A stretch of 64,000 nt of DNA. It comes from Candidatus Electrothrix rattekaaiensis (GTDB taxonomy: Bacteria > Desulfobacterota > Desulfobulbia > Desulfobulbales > Desulfobulbaceae). Below, piece after piece: positions 53,925-61,399 of the stretch (the first letter of the stretch is position 1; each line of letters begins with the position of its first letter). The stretch lies in assembly GCA_032595675.1 (NCBI GenBank), contig JAVQMD010000002.1:620001-684000 (forward strand), in the 5' to 3' direction. A program made the position numbers and the translations under genes. The notes beneath the pieces are model-generated. The model saw nothing but the letters and a program-made list of their open reading frames with translations. It searched no databases and was not told where the DNA came from.

Positions 53925-54197
53925 ATGCCAGAATTAAAATTGATTTCTCCCGGAAAAAGGGAAATACGGGCGATAGTCGAGGCTGCTCTGCAGAATGAGT
54001 TGAGTTTACTGGAGGCAGGCATACGGCGGACGGAGCACAAGCTTAGAACGTTTGAAGAGAAATACACTATGAGCACAGAAAAATTTATTGTTGCTTATGA
54101 AAATGAACGCCTTGAAGAGACGCTTGACTTTGCGGAGTGGATCGGCGAACTACGCATGCTGAACAGGCTGCATGAAAAAACAGAAATTGCATCGTAA
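53925..54197 (+). CDS. Antitoxin-like protein (TumA type), orphan
   Basis: 90 residues. Long N-terminal helix with coiled-coil character (REIRAIVEAALQNELSLLEAGIRRTEHKLRTFEEKY), then MSTEKFIVAYENERLEETLDFAEWIGELRMLNRL. This ending occurs in small proteins encoded before TumE (DUF6516) toxins. AAGGAGA before the ATG. No toxin gene follows: only a short in-frame scrap (VPEAPVIGKVLEEIEPLVQLM) is found at ~54214-54277. Assigned by pattern, not search. Confidence 0.55.
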   Translation: MPELKLISPGKREIRAIVEAALQNELSLLEAGIRRTEHKLRTFEEKYTMSTEKFIVAYENERLEETLDFAEWIGELRMLNRLHEKTEIAS

Positions 54198-54406
54198 AAA
54201 AATAATTGATCGTACCAGAAGCCCCTGTGATTGGAAAGGTACTTGAAGAGATTGAACCGCTGGTTCAGCTGATGTGAGGTCGCTGCCCAGCCAAGCTCAG
54301 TGCCTAAGTTGCGGTCAGCTGACCAGTTTCACAACAATTTGAGGGTCAAGTAAAACATCTAGGGGAATCAGGAAATACTGCTGAAACCAAGCTATAACTA
54401 TAAAAT

Positions 54407-55816
54407 ATGATTAAACAAGACACGCAGACAAAAACCTCCGGCAAACTCTGGGGCGGACGCTTCGCCGAGCAGACCGCCGCCTCGGTGGAAGCCTTTACCG
54501 AATCCATTTCCTATGACTGGCGACTGTACCGGCATGACATCATGGGTTCCAAGGCCCATGCCCGTATGTTGGCCAAGCAGGGCCTGATTAATGAGACGGA
54601 ACGAGATGCTATCCTCCAAGGCTTAACCGAGATTGAGCAGGAAATTACAGACGGTGCCTTTACGTTTCGGGCCGAGTTGGAAGATATTCACATGAATATC
54701 GAAAAGGCCCTGACCGATAAAATCGGTGCTGCCGGAGAAAAACTGCATACGGCCCGTAGCCGTAACGATCAGGTGGCCCTGGATATCCGCCTCTATCTTC
54801 GGGATGAATGCGCCGCGCTGAATCAGCTCTTAACCGAGGTGCAGAAAGGCTTCACCCGCTTGGCCCGTACCAATCTCGGAGCTATAATGCCGGGTTACAC
54901 CCATCTCCAGCGAGCACAGCCGGTGCTGATTTCCCATCATCTCCTGGCCTATGTGGAGATGTTCGGACGTGATCGGGAGCGAATAGCCGATGGTCTGAAA
55001 CGGATCAACATCATGCCCCTGGGATCAGCCGCCCTTGCTGGAACCGGCCTGCCCATTGATCGGGAATTTGTTGCTGAGGAACTGGGATTCCCGGCTGTCA
55101 CGGCCAATTCTATGGACACCACAGCGGATCGTGACTTTGCCATGGAACTCCTCTTCTGCCTAACCACGATCCAGCTCCATCTGAGCAGAATGGCTGAGGA
55201 GTTTGTTCTTTGGTCCTCCAAGGAATTCGACTTCATCAAGATCGGTGATAAGTACTGCACCGGCTCTTCCATCATGCCGCAAAAGAAAAATCCGGATATC
55301 CCGGAACTCATCCGGGGCAAGGCCGGGCGGGTAACCGGTTCCCTGGTTTCTCTGCTGATGACCGTCAAGGGCCTGCCGCTCACCTATAACCGAGATTTAC
55401 AGGAAGATAAGGAGCCACTCTTTGACGCGCTGGATACGGTCAAAGCCAGTCTGTCCATCACAGCCGAGCTGCTGGCGAACAGCTCCTTTGATACAGAACG
55501 GATGAAAGCGGCAACCTATGGCGGTTTTATGACGGCTACAGATATTGCGGATTATCTGGTCAAGAAAAACATGCCCTTTCGCCAGGCGCACGGCGTGGTG
55601 GGCCGGATTGTCGCCCTCTGCCAGGAACGTGATATTGAATTGATTGAACTCCGCCTAGATGAGTTGCAAAAATTTTCAGATCTGATAGAAGAAGATATTT
55701 TTGATGTCCTTTCCGTGGAAGGCTCGGTCAACAGCCGGGTGTCCATAGGTGGTACCTCGAAGTTGCGGGTTGCCGAAGCCTTGGAACGTGCGGAACAACA
55801 ACTGGGGATAGTATGA
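54407..55816 (+). CDS. argH: Argininosuccinate lyase
   Basis: 469 residues. KLWGGRFAEQTAASVEAFTESISYD start, LHTARSRNDQVALD, TVPGYTHLQ-like MPGYTHLQRAQP, and the fumarase/aspartase signature GSSIMPQKKNPD (~285) with catalytic Ser. Splits argininosuccinate into arginine and fumarate. Stop overlaps the downstream lipoprotein gene start (ATGA). Confidence 0.97.
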   Translation: MIKQDTQTKTSGKLWGGRFAEQTAASVEAFTESISYDWRLYRHDIMGSKAHARMLAKQGLINETERDAILQGLTEIEQEITDGAFTFRAELEDIHMNIEKALTDKIGAAGEKLHTARSRNDQVALDIRLYLRDECAALNQLLTEVQKGFTRLARTNLGAIMPGYTHLQRAQPVLISHHLLAYVEMFGRDRERIADGLKRINIMPLGSAALAGTGLPIDREFVAEELGFPAVTANSMDTTADRDFAMELLFCLTTIQLHLSRMAEEFVLWSSKEFDFIKIGDKYCTGSSIMPQKKNPDIPELIRGKAGRVTGSLVSLLMTVKGLPLTYNRDLQEDKEPLFDALDTVKASLSITAELLANSSFDTERMKAATYGGFMTATDIADYLVKKNMPFRQAHGVVGRIVALCQERDIELIELRLDELQKFSDLIEEDIFDVLSVEGSVNSRVSIGGTSKLRVAEALERAEQQLGIV

Positions 55817-56880
55817 TGAAAAGAGATGTTATGAAGCGAGGTTCTCTTGTTTGCTGCCTACTGGGTGGTCTGGTGTTGACCAGCCTGAGCGGTTGCGGAT
55901 ACAAAAACGATCCCGTGGCCCCACAGGCCTTGGTTCCTGTTCCGATCAACGATCTGCGCTATGAACTGACCGACAAGGGTGCTGTGCTGCATTGGAGTTA
56001 TCCCACCCGGACCGTGGGCGGTGATGAGCTGACAGAAATTGATTCCTTTATGCTCTACCGAGCCGAGGTGCCTACTGCTGACTACTGTGACACCTGTCCT
56101 GTCCCCTTTGGCAGTCCCATCAAAGTAGATGGCGGCCTTATCCCTGAGCGGGAGGGACAAAGAGCTGCCAGCTATGAAATCGGCCTCCTGCGACCGGCTC
56201 ACAAATATTTTTTCAAAGTACACAGTCGAACCGGCTGGTTAACCCCTTCTGCCGACTCCAATCAGGTCAGCTTTACCTGGGAAACGCCTCCCGCAGTACC
56301 GCAAAATCTGGCTGCTAAAGCCAGCGACAGCATGGTTTCTCTTCGCTGGCAGCCGGTTTCCGGTTATGTTGACGGCAGCAAGGCTGACAACATCAAATAT
56401 CAGGTTTCCCGACAGGAGGACAAAGGCTCCTTTAAAAACATTGGTGACCTTCTCACAGAACCAGAATATGTGGACACTGAGGTAAGCGGAGGCCATGAAT
56501 ACACCTACCGCGTCCAGGCTCTGAGCGAGTATGACGGCGATATGGTTGCCAGTGAGTTCAGCAAAATATATCAGACCGAGGTGATCGATCTCTTTGCTCC
56601 GGCAACACCAGAGAACGTCACCACCGCTCGCACAGCCACCTCGGTCAAGGTCTTCTGGGATCAAGGAGAAGAAGCGGATCTGGCCGGTTACCGGATATAC
56701 CGCCGTTTAGGTAACGAAGACGATCCCGCCATGATCGGCGAGGTCAAGATGCCCTATAATATTTATGAGGATACCGAGGCACCGGATGAGAATATGTATG
56801 TGTATTACTCGGTCAGCAGTTTTGATAAGAGTGATCCGCCCAATGAAAGCGAGCGTTCTGCTGAGGTAGAGGCTGAATAG
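55813..56880 (+). CDS. Lipoprotein with fibronectin type III domains
   Basis: 355 residues (an alternative start at 55831 drops six). Lipobox LTSLSGC followed by GYKNDPVAPQA, resembling the YifL/LptM lipoprotein start. Three FN3-like beta domains follow: ~40-135 (IDSFMLYRAEVP), ~150-250 (PQNLAAKASDSMVSLRWQPVSGY), ~255-350 (PENVTTARTATSVKVFWDQGEEADLAGYRIYRR). Likely outer-membrane anchored and acting in the periplasm or at the surface. In many Desulfobacterota a YifL-like gene lies between argH and lysA/dapF, as here. Confidence 0.85.
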   Translation: MMKRDVMKRGSLVCCLLGGLVLTSLSGCGYKNDPVAPQALVPVPINDLRYELTDKGAVLHWSYPTRTVGGDELTEIDSFMLYRAEVPTADYCDTCPVPFGSPIKVDGGLIPEREGQRAASYEIGLLRPAHKYFFKVHSRTGWLTPSADSNQVSFTWETPPAVPQNLAAKASDSMVSLRWQPVSGYVDGSKADNIKYQVSRQEDKGSFKNIGDLLTEPEYVDTEVSGGHEYTYRVQALSEYDGDMVASEFSKIYQTEVIDLFAPATPENVTTARTATSVKVFWDQGEEADLAGYRIYRRLGNEDDPAMIGEVKMPYNIYEDTEAPDENMYVYYSVSSFDKSDPPNESERSAEVEAE

Positions 56881-57005
56881 CTGATCCGGTTGATCGATAA
56901 AAACGCTTATTTCCCTCCAGAAGAGGATACTCACAGAAAACGTGCAGTGCTTCTCTGGAGGAGACAAGATACGATTCTCTCTACAAACGATAACGGATAA
57001 TCGAA

Positions 57006-57227
57006 ATGCACACACTGAAAATTGATACAGCGCACATTACGCTTCCGAATGAGATAGCCAGGAAGCTCATCGGAAAAGTAATCCAATTCATAGAGGTCAG
57101 AGACGGTATTATGATGAAAACGATGCCCCAATCAGTGAAAGAGGCAAGAGGCGTTTTGAAAAATAAAAATTTTTCTACGGAAAGACATTTCCAATTGAAA
57201 AAAGAAGATAAGGCCGCAGAGAAATGA
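57006..57227 (+). CDS. Antitoxin of a VapBC-type pair
   Basis: 73 residues. N-terminal half is AbrB-like or VapB-like (LKIDTAHITLPNEIARKLIGKVIQFIEVRDGIMMK), a beta-sheet dimer DNA-binding fold; the C-terminal half is charged and likely disordered until bound to the toxin. Stop overlaps the PIN toxin start by 4 bp, the classical order of an antitoxin-toxin operon. Confidence 0.8.
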   Translation: MHTLKIDTAHITLPNEIARKLIGKVIQFIEVRDGIMMKTMPQSVKEARGVLKNKNFSTERHFQLKKEDKAAEK

Positions 57228-57640
57228 ACGAAACCTTTGTACTGGATGCCTGTGCCCTGATCGCTTTTTTAAGTGATGAACCCGGCGCGGATCTTGTTGA
57301 AAATTTGCTTGAGAATGCCGACAAAGGAACTCATCACTTAGTGATCCACAAAATCAACCTGCTGGAAATATACTACGGTGTATACAGAGATGATGGATAT
57401 GAAACTGCCGACATGGTTCTGCGGATGATAAAAAAGCTGCCTGTTCAAATCATCTCTTCCTTGTCCGATGAGGTTTTTCTTGAAGCCGGTCAGTTGAAAG
57501 CGCAACATAAACTCTCTCTTGCTGATTCTATCGCTGTTGCGGAGTCGAATATACGAGAGGCCCGCCTTGTGACAGCCGATCATCATGAGTTAGATGCTCT
57601 TGAAAAATTGAAAAAAGTTCGTCCCTATTGGATACGATAA
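57224..57640 (+). CDS. PIN-domain toxin, VapC type
   Basis: 138 residues. VLDACALIAFLSDEPGADLV carries the first catalytic Asp, NLLEIYYG the Glu, LSLADSIAVAES the second Asp, and RLVTADHHELD the third. This is the complete PIN ribonuclease set. VapC toxins cut specific RNAs and are blocked by VapB. Placed between the FN3 lipoprotein and lysA, probably an acquired pair. Confidence 0.9.
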   Translation: MNETFVLDACALIAFLSDEPGADLVENLLENADKGTHHLVIHKINLLEIYYGVYRDDGYETADMVLRMIKKLPVQIISSLSDEVFLEAGQLKAQHKLSLADSIAVAESNIREARLVTADHHELDALEKLKKVRPYWIR

Positions 57641-57727
57641 CCTGCTGGCTCGGTATCAGTCTGATCAACAGGACACGCTGTTTCCACACCAAAAAAATTT
57701 CTTACTCTAACCGTCAATTTTATCACA

Positions 57728-58999
57728 ATGAATCATTTTACCTACAAAAACGGCATCCTTCACTGTGAGGACAAGCCTGTTCAGGACATTGCCCAAGAAG
57801 TCGGCACCCCTTTTTATCTCTATAGCACTGCCACCCTGCAACGTCATTTCGATGCCTTTGATTCGGGTTTTAACGGGATAAAACATCAGACCTGTTTTGC
57901 AGTCAAGGCCTGTTCCAACCTCTCTATTCTGAATATCTTCGCAAAAATGGGCGGCGGAGCCGATATCGTCTCCGGCGGCGAACTCTACCGGGCCATGAAG
58001 GCCGGTATTGATCCGCAGAAAATCATCTATTCCGGTGTGGGCAAGACCCGAACAGAAATACGTGAGGCCCTGGAGGCTGGTATCCTGATGTTCAATGTGG
58101 AATCTCCCCAGGAACTGGATCGCATCCAGGAGGTCGCCGCAGAGATGAACACCACGGCCCGGATCGCCTTTCGGATCAACCCGGATGTGGACCCGAAAAC
58201 CCATGCCTATATCTCCACCGGGCTGGCGAAAAACAAATTTGGTGTCCCTGTGGACGAGGCGTTGCAGGAGTATCTGCGGGCCAAGGAGATGAAAAATATC
58301 GAGATCGTCGGTGTAAGCTGCCATATAGGTTCCCAACTGACCCAGATTGAGCCCTTTATTGAGGCCCTGCGCAAGGTGAAAAAATTTGTGGTCGGGCTGG
58401 AACAGGAGGGTATCGGCATTCAATATCTTGATCTGGGCGGCGGTGTCGGTATCGTCTATGACGATGAACAACCGCCCCATCCGATGGATTATGCCTCAGC
58501 CATTCGTACGGAGCTTGGTGATGTGGACTGCACTCTGATCCTTGAGCCGGGCCGGGTCATCACCGGTAATGCTGGGGTGCTGATTACCAAAGTCCAGTAC
58601 ACCAAGGTGAACAGCGGCGGAGAAAAGACAAAGTGCTTTGTCATTGCTGATGCGGCCATGAACGATCTTGCCCGCCCCTCCCTGTACAGTGCTTATCATG
58701 AAATCCTCCCGGTTCAGGAACCTGCTGAAGATGCTGTACAGCAGGAGGTCGATGTGGTCGGTCCTATCTGCGAAACCGGTGACTTCATGGCCAAAGACCG
58801 AATGATGCCCGAGGTGCAACCGGGAGAGCTGCTGGCGGTGATGAGCTGCGGGGCCTATGGATTTTCCATGTCCTCCACCTATAATTCTCGGCCCAAGGTG
58901 GCTGAGGTCTTGGTCAACGGTGATCAGTTCCGGGTTATCCGGCAACGGGAGAGCTATGAGGATCTGGTGCGGGGGGAGGATTTGCCTGCGTTGCCCTGA
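57728..58999 (+). CDS. lysA: Diaminopimelate decarboxylase
   Basis: 423 residues, usual length. PLP lysine in TCFAVKACSNLSIL (~58), ADIVSGGEL, HIGSQL, LDLGGGVGI, LEPGRVITGNAGVL, and catalytic Cys region VGPICETGDFMAK with ending GAYGFSMSSTYNSRPKVAEVLV. Makes lysine from meso-DAP. End of the arginine-lysine stretch. Confidence 0.96.
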   Translation: MNHFTYKNGILHCEDKPVQDIAQEVGTPFYLYSTATLQRHFDAFDSGFNGIKHQTCFAVKACSNLSILNIFAKMGGGADIVSGGELYRAMKAGIDPQKIIYSGVGKTRTEIREALEAGILMFNVESPQELDRIQEVAAEMNTTARIAFRINPDVDPKTHAYISTGLAKNKFGVPVDEALQEYLRAKEMKNIEIVGVSCHIGSQLTQIEPFIEALRKVKKFVVGLEQEGIGIQYLDLGGGVGIVYDDEQPPHPMDYASAIRTELGDVDCTLILEPGRVITGNAGVLITKVQYTKVNSGGEKTKCFVIADAAMNDLARPSLYSAYHEILPVQEPAEDAVQQEVDVVGPICETGDFMAKDRMMPEVQPGELLAVMSCGAYGFSMSSTYNSRPKVAEVLVNGDQFRVIRQRESYEDLVRGEDLPALP

Positions 59000-59146
59000 G
59001 CAAGGGAATGATAACTTGGCAGGTTGCTGTTTCTTTCGCCCTGATGAAACAGTTGCCTGCATCAGGAGAACAGCATACACAGCAATCTCTCCCCCCAAGG
59101 CCTGCTGATTCCTCCTGATCCCTGAAGGCAGCGGCCAACAAGCGAA

Positions 59147-59545
59147 TCAAAGATGCCCGCCAGCAGATAAGCTCCTCCTGTTCAAGGGCAAAGCCCTTTC
59201 AGCTGACCAGGAGCATTTCCCATCAATAAAATAGGTTCTTCCTGCCGATAGACAGCGATTCCTGTTCGCTGAAAAACAAACCCTGTTTAACAACAAAAGA
59301 ATCTTGTTGATCAACGAAGAAGCCTTGTCTATCAAGAAAGAATTCCTGTTTAACAATGAAGAAGCCTTGATAAACAAGAGAAGTTCGCTGTTTATCAATA
59401 AAGGAGTGTTGATAAATAACGAAGAAGCTTTATGTAACAACAGAGGATCGTTGGCTATCAAGGAAGAAGTTCTGTTGAACAGACAAGGAGCCTTGATAAA
59501 CAGCGAAGAAATTTTATTGATCAAAAGCTCTCCGCTGTTCGCCGC
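59147..59545. repeat. Tandem repeat array 2: degenerate 21-bp period
   Basis: About 18 units of 21 bp, much more diverged than array 1. Plus strand gives heptads such as LLINEEA, LSIKKEF, LFNNEEA, LAIKEEV, open from 59235 to 59558; minus strand gives SLFIKAS, SLLNRNS, FLIDKAS, open 59524-59147. Shares TTGGCTATCAAG with array 1 in inverted orientation. Lies 140 bp before the gene at 59689. Neither frame has a good start signal. Confidence 0.8.
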
Positions 59546-59688
59546 TCAGGAAACCTGATCGGCCCCAACTTGTTTCGCTCATGTTTTTTTCTGATTGACA
59601 AAATACCGCAAATATTTTACAGCTTATTTGTTTCTTACTGCAACTCCCATTCATAAAAAGAAAAATTCTTTTCAAAGGAGGCCCGCCC

Positions 59689-60072
59689 ATGGCATTTCGT
59701 CGCAGATCTTCAAAAGTCATCACCGATGCCCTTGAACGCCTTGCCAATCTCAAGGCAATTGATCCGAACCTGGATTTAGGCAATAATCTCACCGTTGCTG
59801 CTTATGAAGCCAAAATAATCCAAACCCAGACATCCCAGGGTACCTATAACGGGCTGCTTGCCCAGGCTGATGCGGCGGGCAATGATTTCAATGCGGATGA
59901 AAAGGAGCTCCGCGATATGTCCTCGCAGGTGCTCTCTGCTGTGAAGGTGAAGTACGGCAGGGACAGCAATGAATACGAGATGGCGGGCGGTAAGCGGTTG
60001 AGTGAAATCAACCGGCATCCGAATAAAAAGGGGCGTAAGCCGGAGGATGAGGGGGAAGAGAATGGTCAGTGA
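59689..60072 (+). CDS. Small conserved hypothetical protein
   Basis: 127 residues with strong Shine-Dalgarno AAAGGAGG. Helical: SSKVITDALERLANLKAIDPNLDLG, then YNGLLAQADAAGNDFNADEKELRDMSSQVLSAVKVKYGRDSNEYEMAGG, and a basic-acidic tail (KKGRKPEDEGEENGQ). KYGRDSNEYEMAGG is recurrent in small bacterial proteins of unknown role. It is directly behind repeat array 2. Confidence 0.75.
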   Translation: MAFRRRSSKVITDALERLANLKAIDPNLDLGNNLTVAAYEAKIIQTQTSQGTYNGLLAQADAAGNDFNADEKELRDMSSQVLSAVKVKYGRDSNEYEMAGGKRLSEINRHPNKKGRKPEDEGEENGQ

Positions 60073-60145
60073 GGCTTTTTCCATGTTAGTTGCTGGATAG
60101 CGTGATAAACTGGAAAAGTTGTCCCGTTTTTCGTCTCAATATCGT

Positions 60146-60204
60146 AATAAGTGGAAATTTATAAAATCTATTACAGTCAATAGGATGGAAAGTTTCCACT
60201 TATT
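60146..60204. repeat. Perfect 12-bp inverted repeat before the cassette gene
   Basis: AATAAGTGGAAA at 60146-60157 and TTTCCACTTATT at 60193-60204, separated by 35 bp of AT-rich sequence. It lies just before the DUF2971 gene; could be an operator, a short MITE-like relic or a hairpin. No target repeats noticed. Confidence 0.6.
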
Positions 60205-60223
60205 AATACTGTTATCTTAAATT

Positions 60224-61069
60224 ATGATATTAAGCCTTTTCAAATACTATAGCCCTACCTATGAAGGTAAAAATAATTTGGCTTTTTATGAAAAAGGGCA
60301 AATATACTTTCAGCAACCAGAAAAATTCAATGACCCTTGGGACTGTAAAGCACCAAAAATTTTTTCCCCAAGATCTAAAAAATTCCTTAAGGAGTTTCAT
60401 TATTATCTGTCAAGAGGCTATAGTGTAGATCTCGTTGATGCAGAATGGGAAAAGAATGAAAAACTAAGGCGTGGAGAAATTAGGGAGAAATATCGACTTT
60501 TATTCGAAGAAGCTCTAGAGAATATAAGACAAAAAATCGGTGTATTTTCATTGTCATTTATACCAGATAGCGAACTGATGTGGTCCCACTATGCTAGTAG
60601 CCATTCCGGGTACATGTTGCATTTTAAAATTGATATTAACGAATACCTTACAAATCCAGTGTTTAAGGAAATTGGAATTCCAATACCTGTGGCCTACAAG
60701 AAGAAAAGGCCAACTCTAAACATTGCAACTTATTATTCAAATCGAGAAAAACATATTTACGATTTAATTCGTTTTAAAAGTGAAGCCTGGAGTTATGAGA
60801 ATGAATTGCGTCTAATGAACGAGGCAAAATATGGCTTCATCGATTTACCTGAAACTTGGTTGCAATCAATTACTGTAGGATTAGCAGCAAGAAGTGCATT
60901 TAAAGAAGCATTGAAAAACATTGGTAGAAAACTGCATATACCTGTTTTCTTAGCTCATATTCACGAAGAAAATTATAAAATAGAAATTCCTGGACTTCAT
61001 ATTGATGGAATAGAGGGAAGAAGTAGCTATAAGAAGCTACTAGACTCTAGAATTTTAGAATTAAAATGA
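60224..61069 (+). CDS. DUF2971-family protein (probable integron cassette gene)
   Basis: 281 residues. FKYYSPTYEGKNNLAFYEKGQIYFQQPEKFNDPWDC, VFSLSFIPDSELMWSHYASSHSGYMLHFKI and a C-terminal FKSEAWSYENELRLM are the features of DUF2971, a family often found in cassettes and defence neighbourhoods, with unknown function. AT-rich compared with the arg-lys genes, suggesting acquisition. Its stop is 5 bp before an attC-like site, the usual cassette layout. Confidence 0.85.
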   Translation: MILSLFKYYSPTYEGKNNLAFYEKGQIYFQQPEKFNDPWDCKAPKIFSPRSKKFLKEFHYYLSRGYSVDLVDAEWEKNEKLRRGEIREKYRLLFEEALENIRQKIGVFSLSFIPDSELMWSHYASSHSGYMLHFKIDINEYLTNPVFKEIGIPIPVAYKKKRPTLNIATYYSNREKHIYDLIRFKSEAWSYENELRLMNEAKYGFIDLPETWLQSITVGLAARSAFKEALKNIGRKLHIPVFLAHIHEENYKIEIPGLHIDGIEGRSSYKKLLDSRILELK

Positions 61070-61073
61070 AAGT

Positions 61074-61138
61074 AGATAACCACCGCCTCCACTCGGACCC
61101 CGCAAACAGCGCGGGTCCGGTGAGGCGGAACGTTATGT
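61074..61138. other. Probable integron attC recombination site
   Basis: 65 bp. Outer arms AGATAAC / GTTATGT (R box with core GTT), inner arms CCGCCTC / GAGGCGG (L box), spacers of 2 bp on each side, then a long stem CGGACCCCGC / GCGCGGGTCCG with unpaired C and T on one side, as attC extrahelical bases. The bottom strand would fold into the hairpin read by the integrase; crossover between G61132 and T61133. No integrase gene is in the window. Confidence 0.8.
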
Positions 61139-61157
61139 GCAATAACCTTTTAAGTAC

Positions 61158-61397
61158 ATGCCCTCGATAATTAGGGAAATTATGAATCAAAAGTCTTATA
61201 ACTTCGTCAAAAAGACGGATTACATATATTATTTATCGGAGATAATAATTGACCTTGTTACATACAAAAAAAGACTTTCGAAATACCAAGAAGAAATAGA
61301 AGACTTGATAAAGAATAATTCGGACAAAAAACTAATAGAAGCTTACTTATATTTCTCTTTAAGTGATGATGGCATCGCAAAAAGTCTACACAGGTAA
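61158..61397 (+). pseudogene. 5' part of a cassette gene split by an IS1182-family element
   Basis: 79 codons starting 20 bp after the attC crossover, AT-rich and Lys/Ile-rich: NQKSYNFVKKTDYIYYLSEIIIDLVTYKKRLSKYQ...LYFSLSDDGIAKSLHR. The frame ends right where the transposase region begins. Composition and spacing fit the piece at 63301-63771, which follows the transposase. Function not recognised. Confidence 0.55.
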
Positions 61398-61399
61398 CA

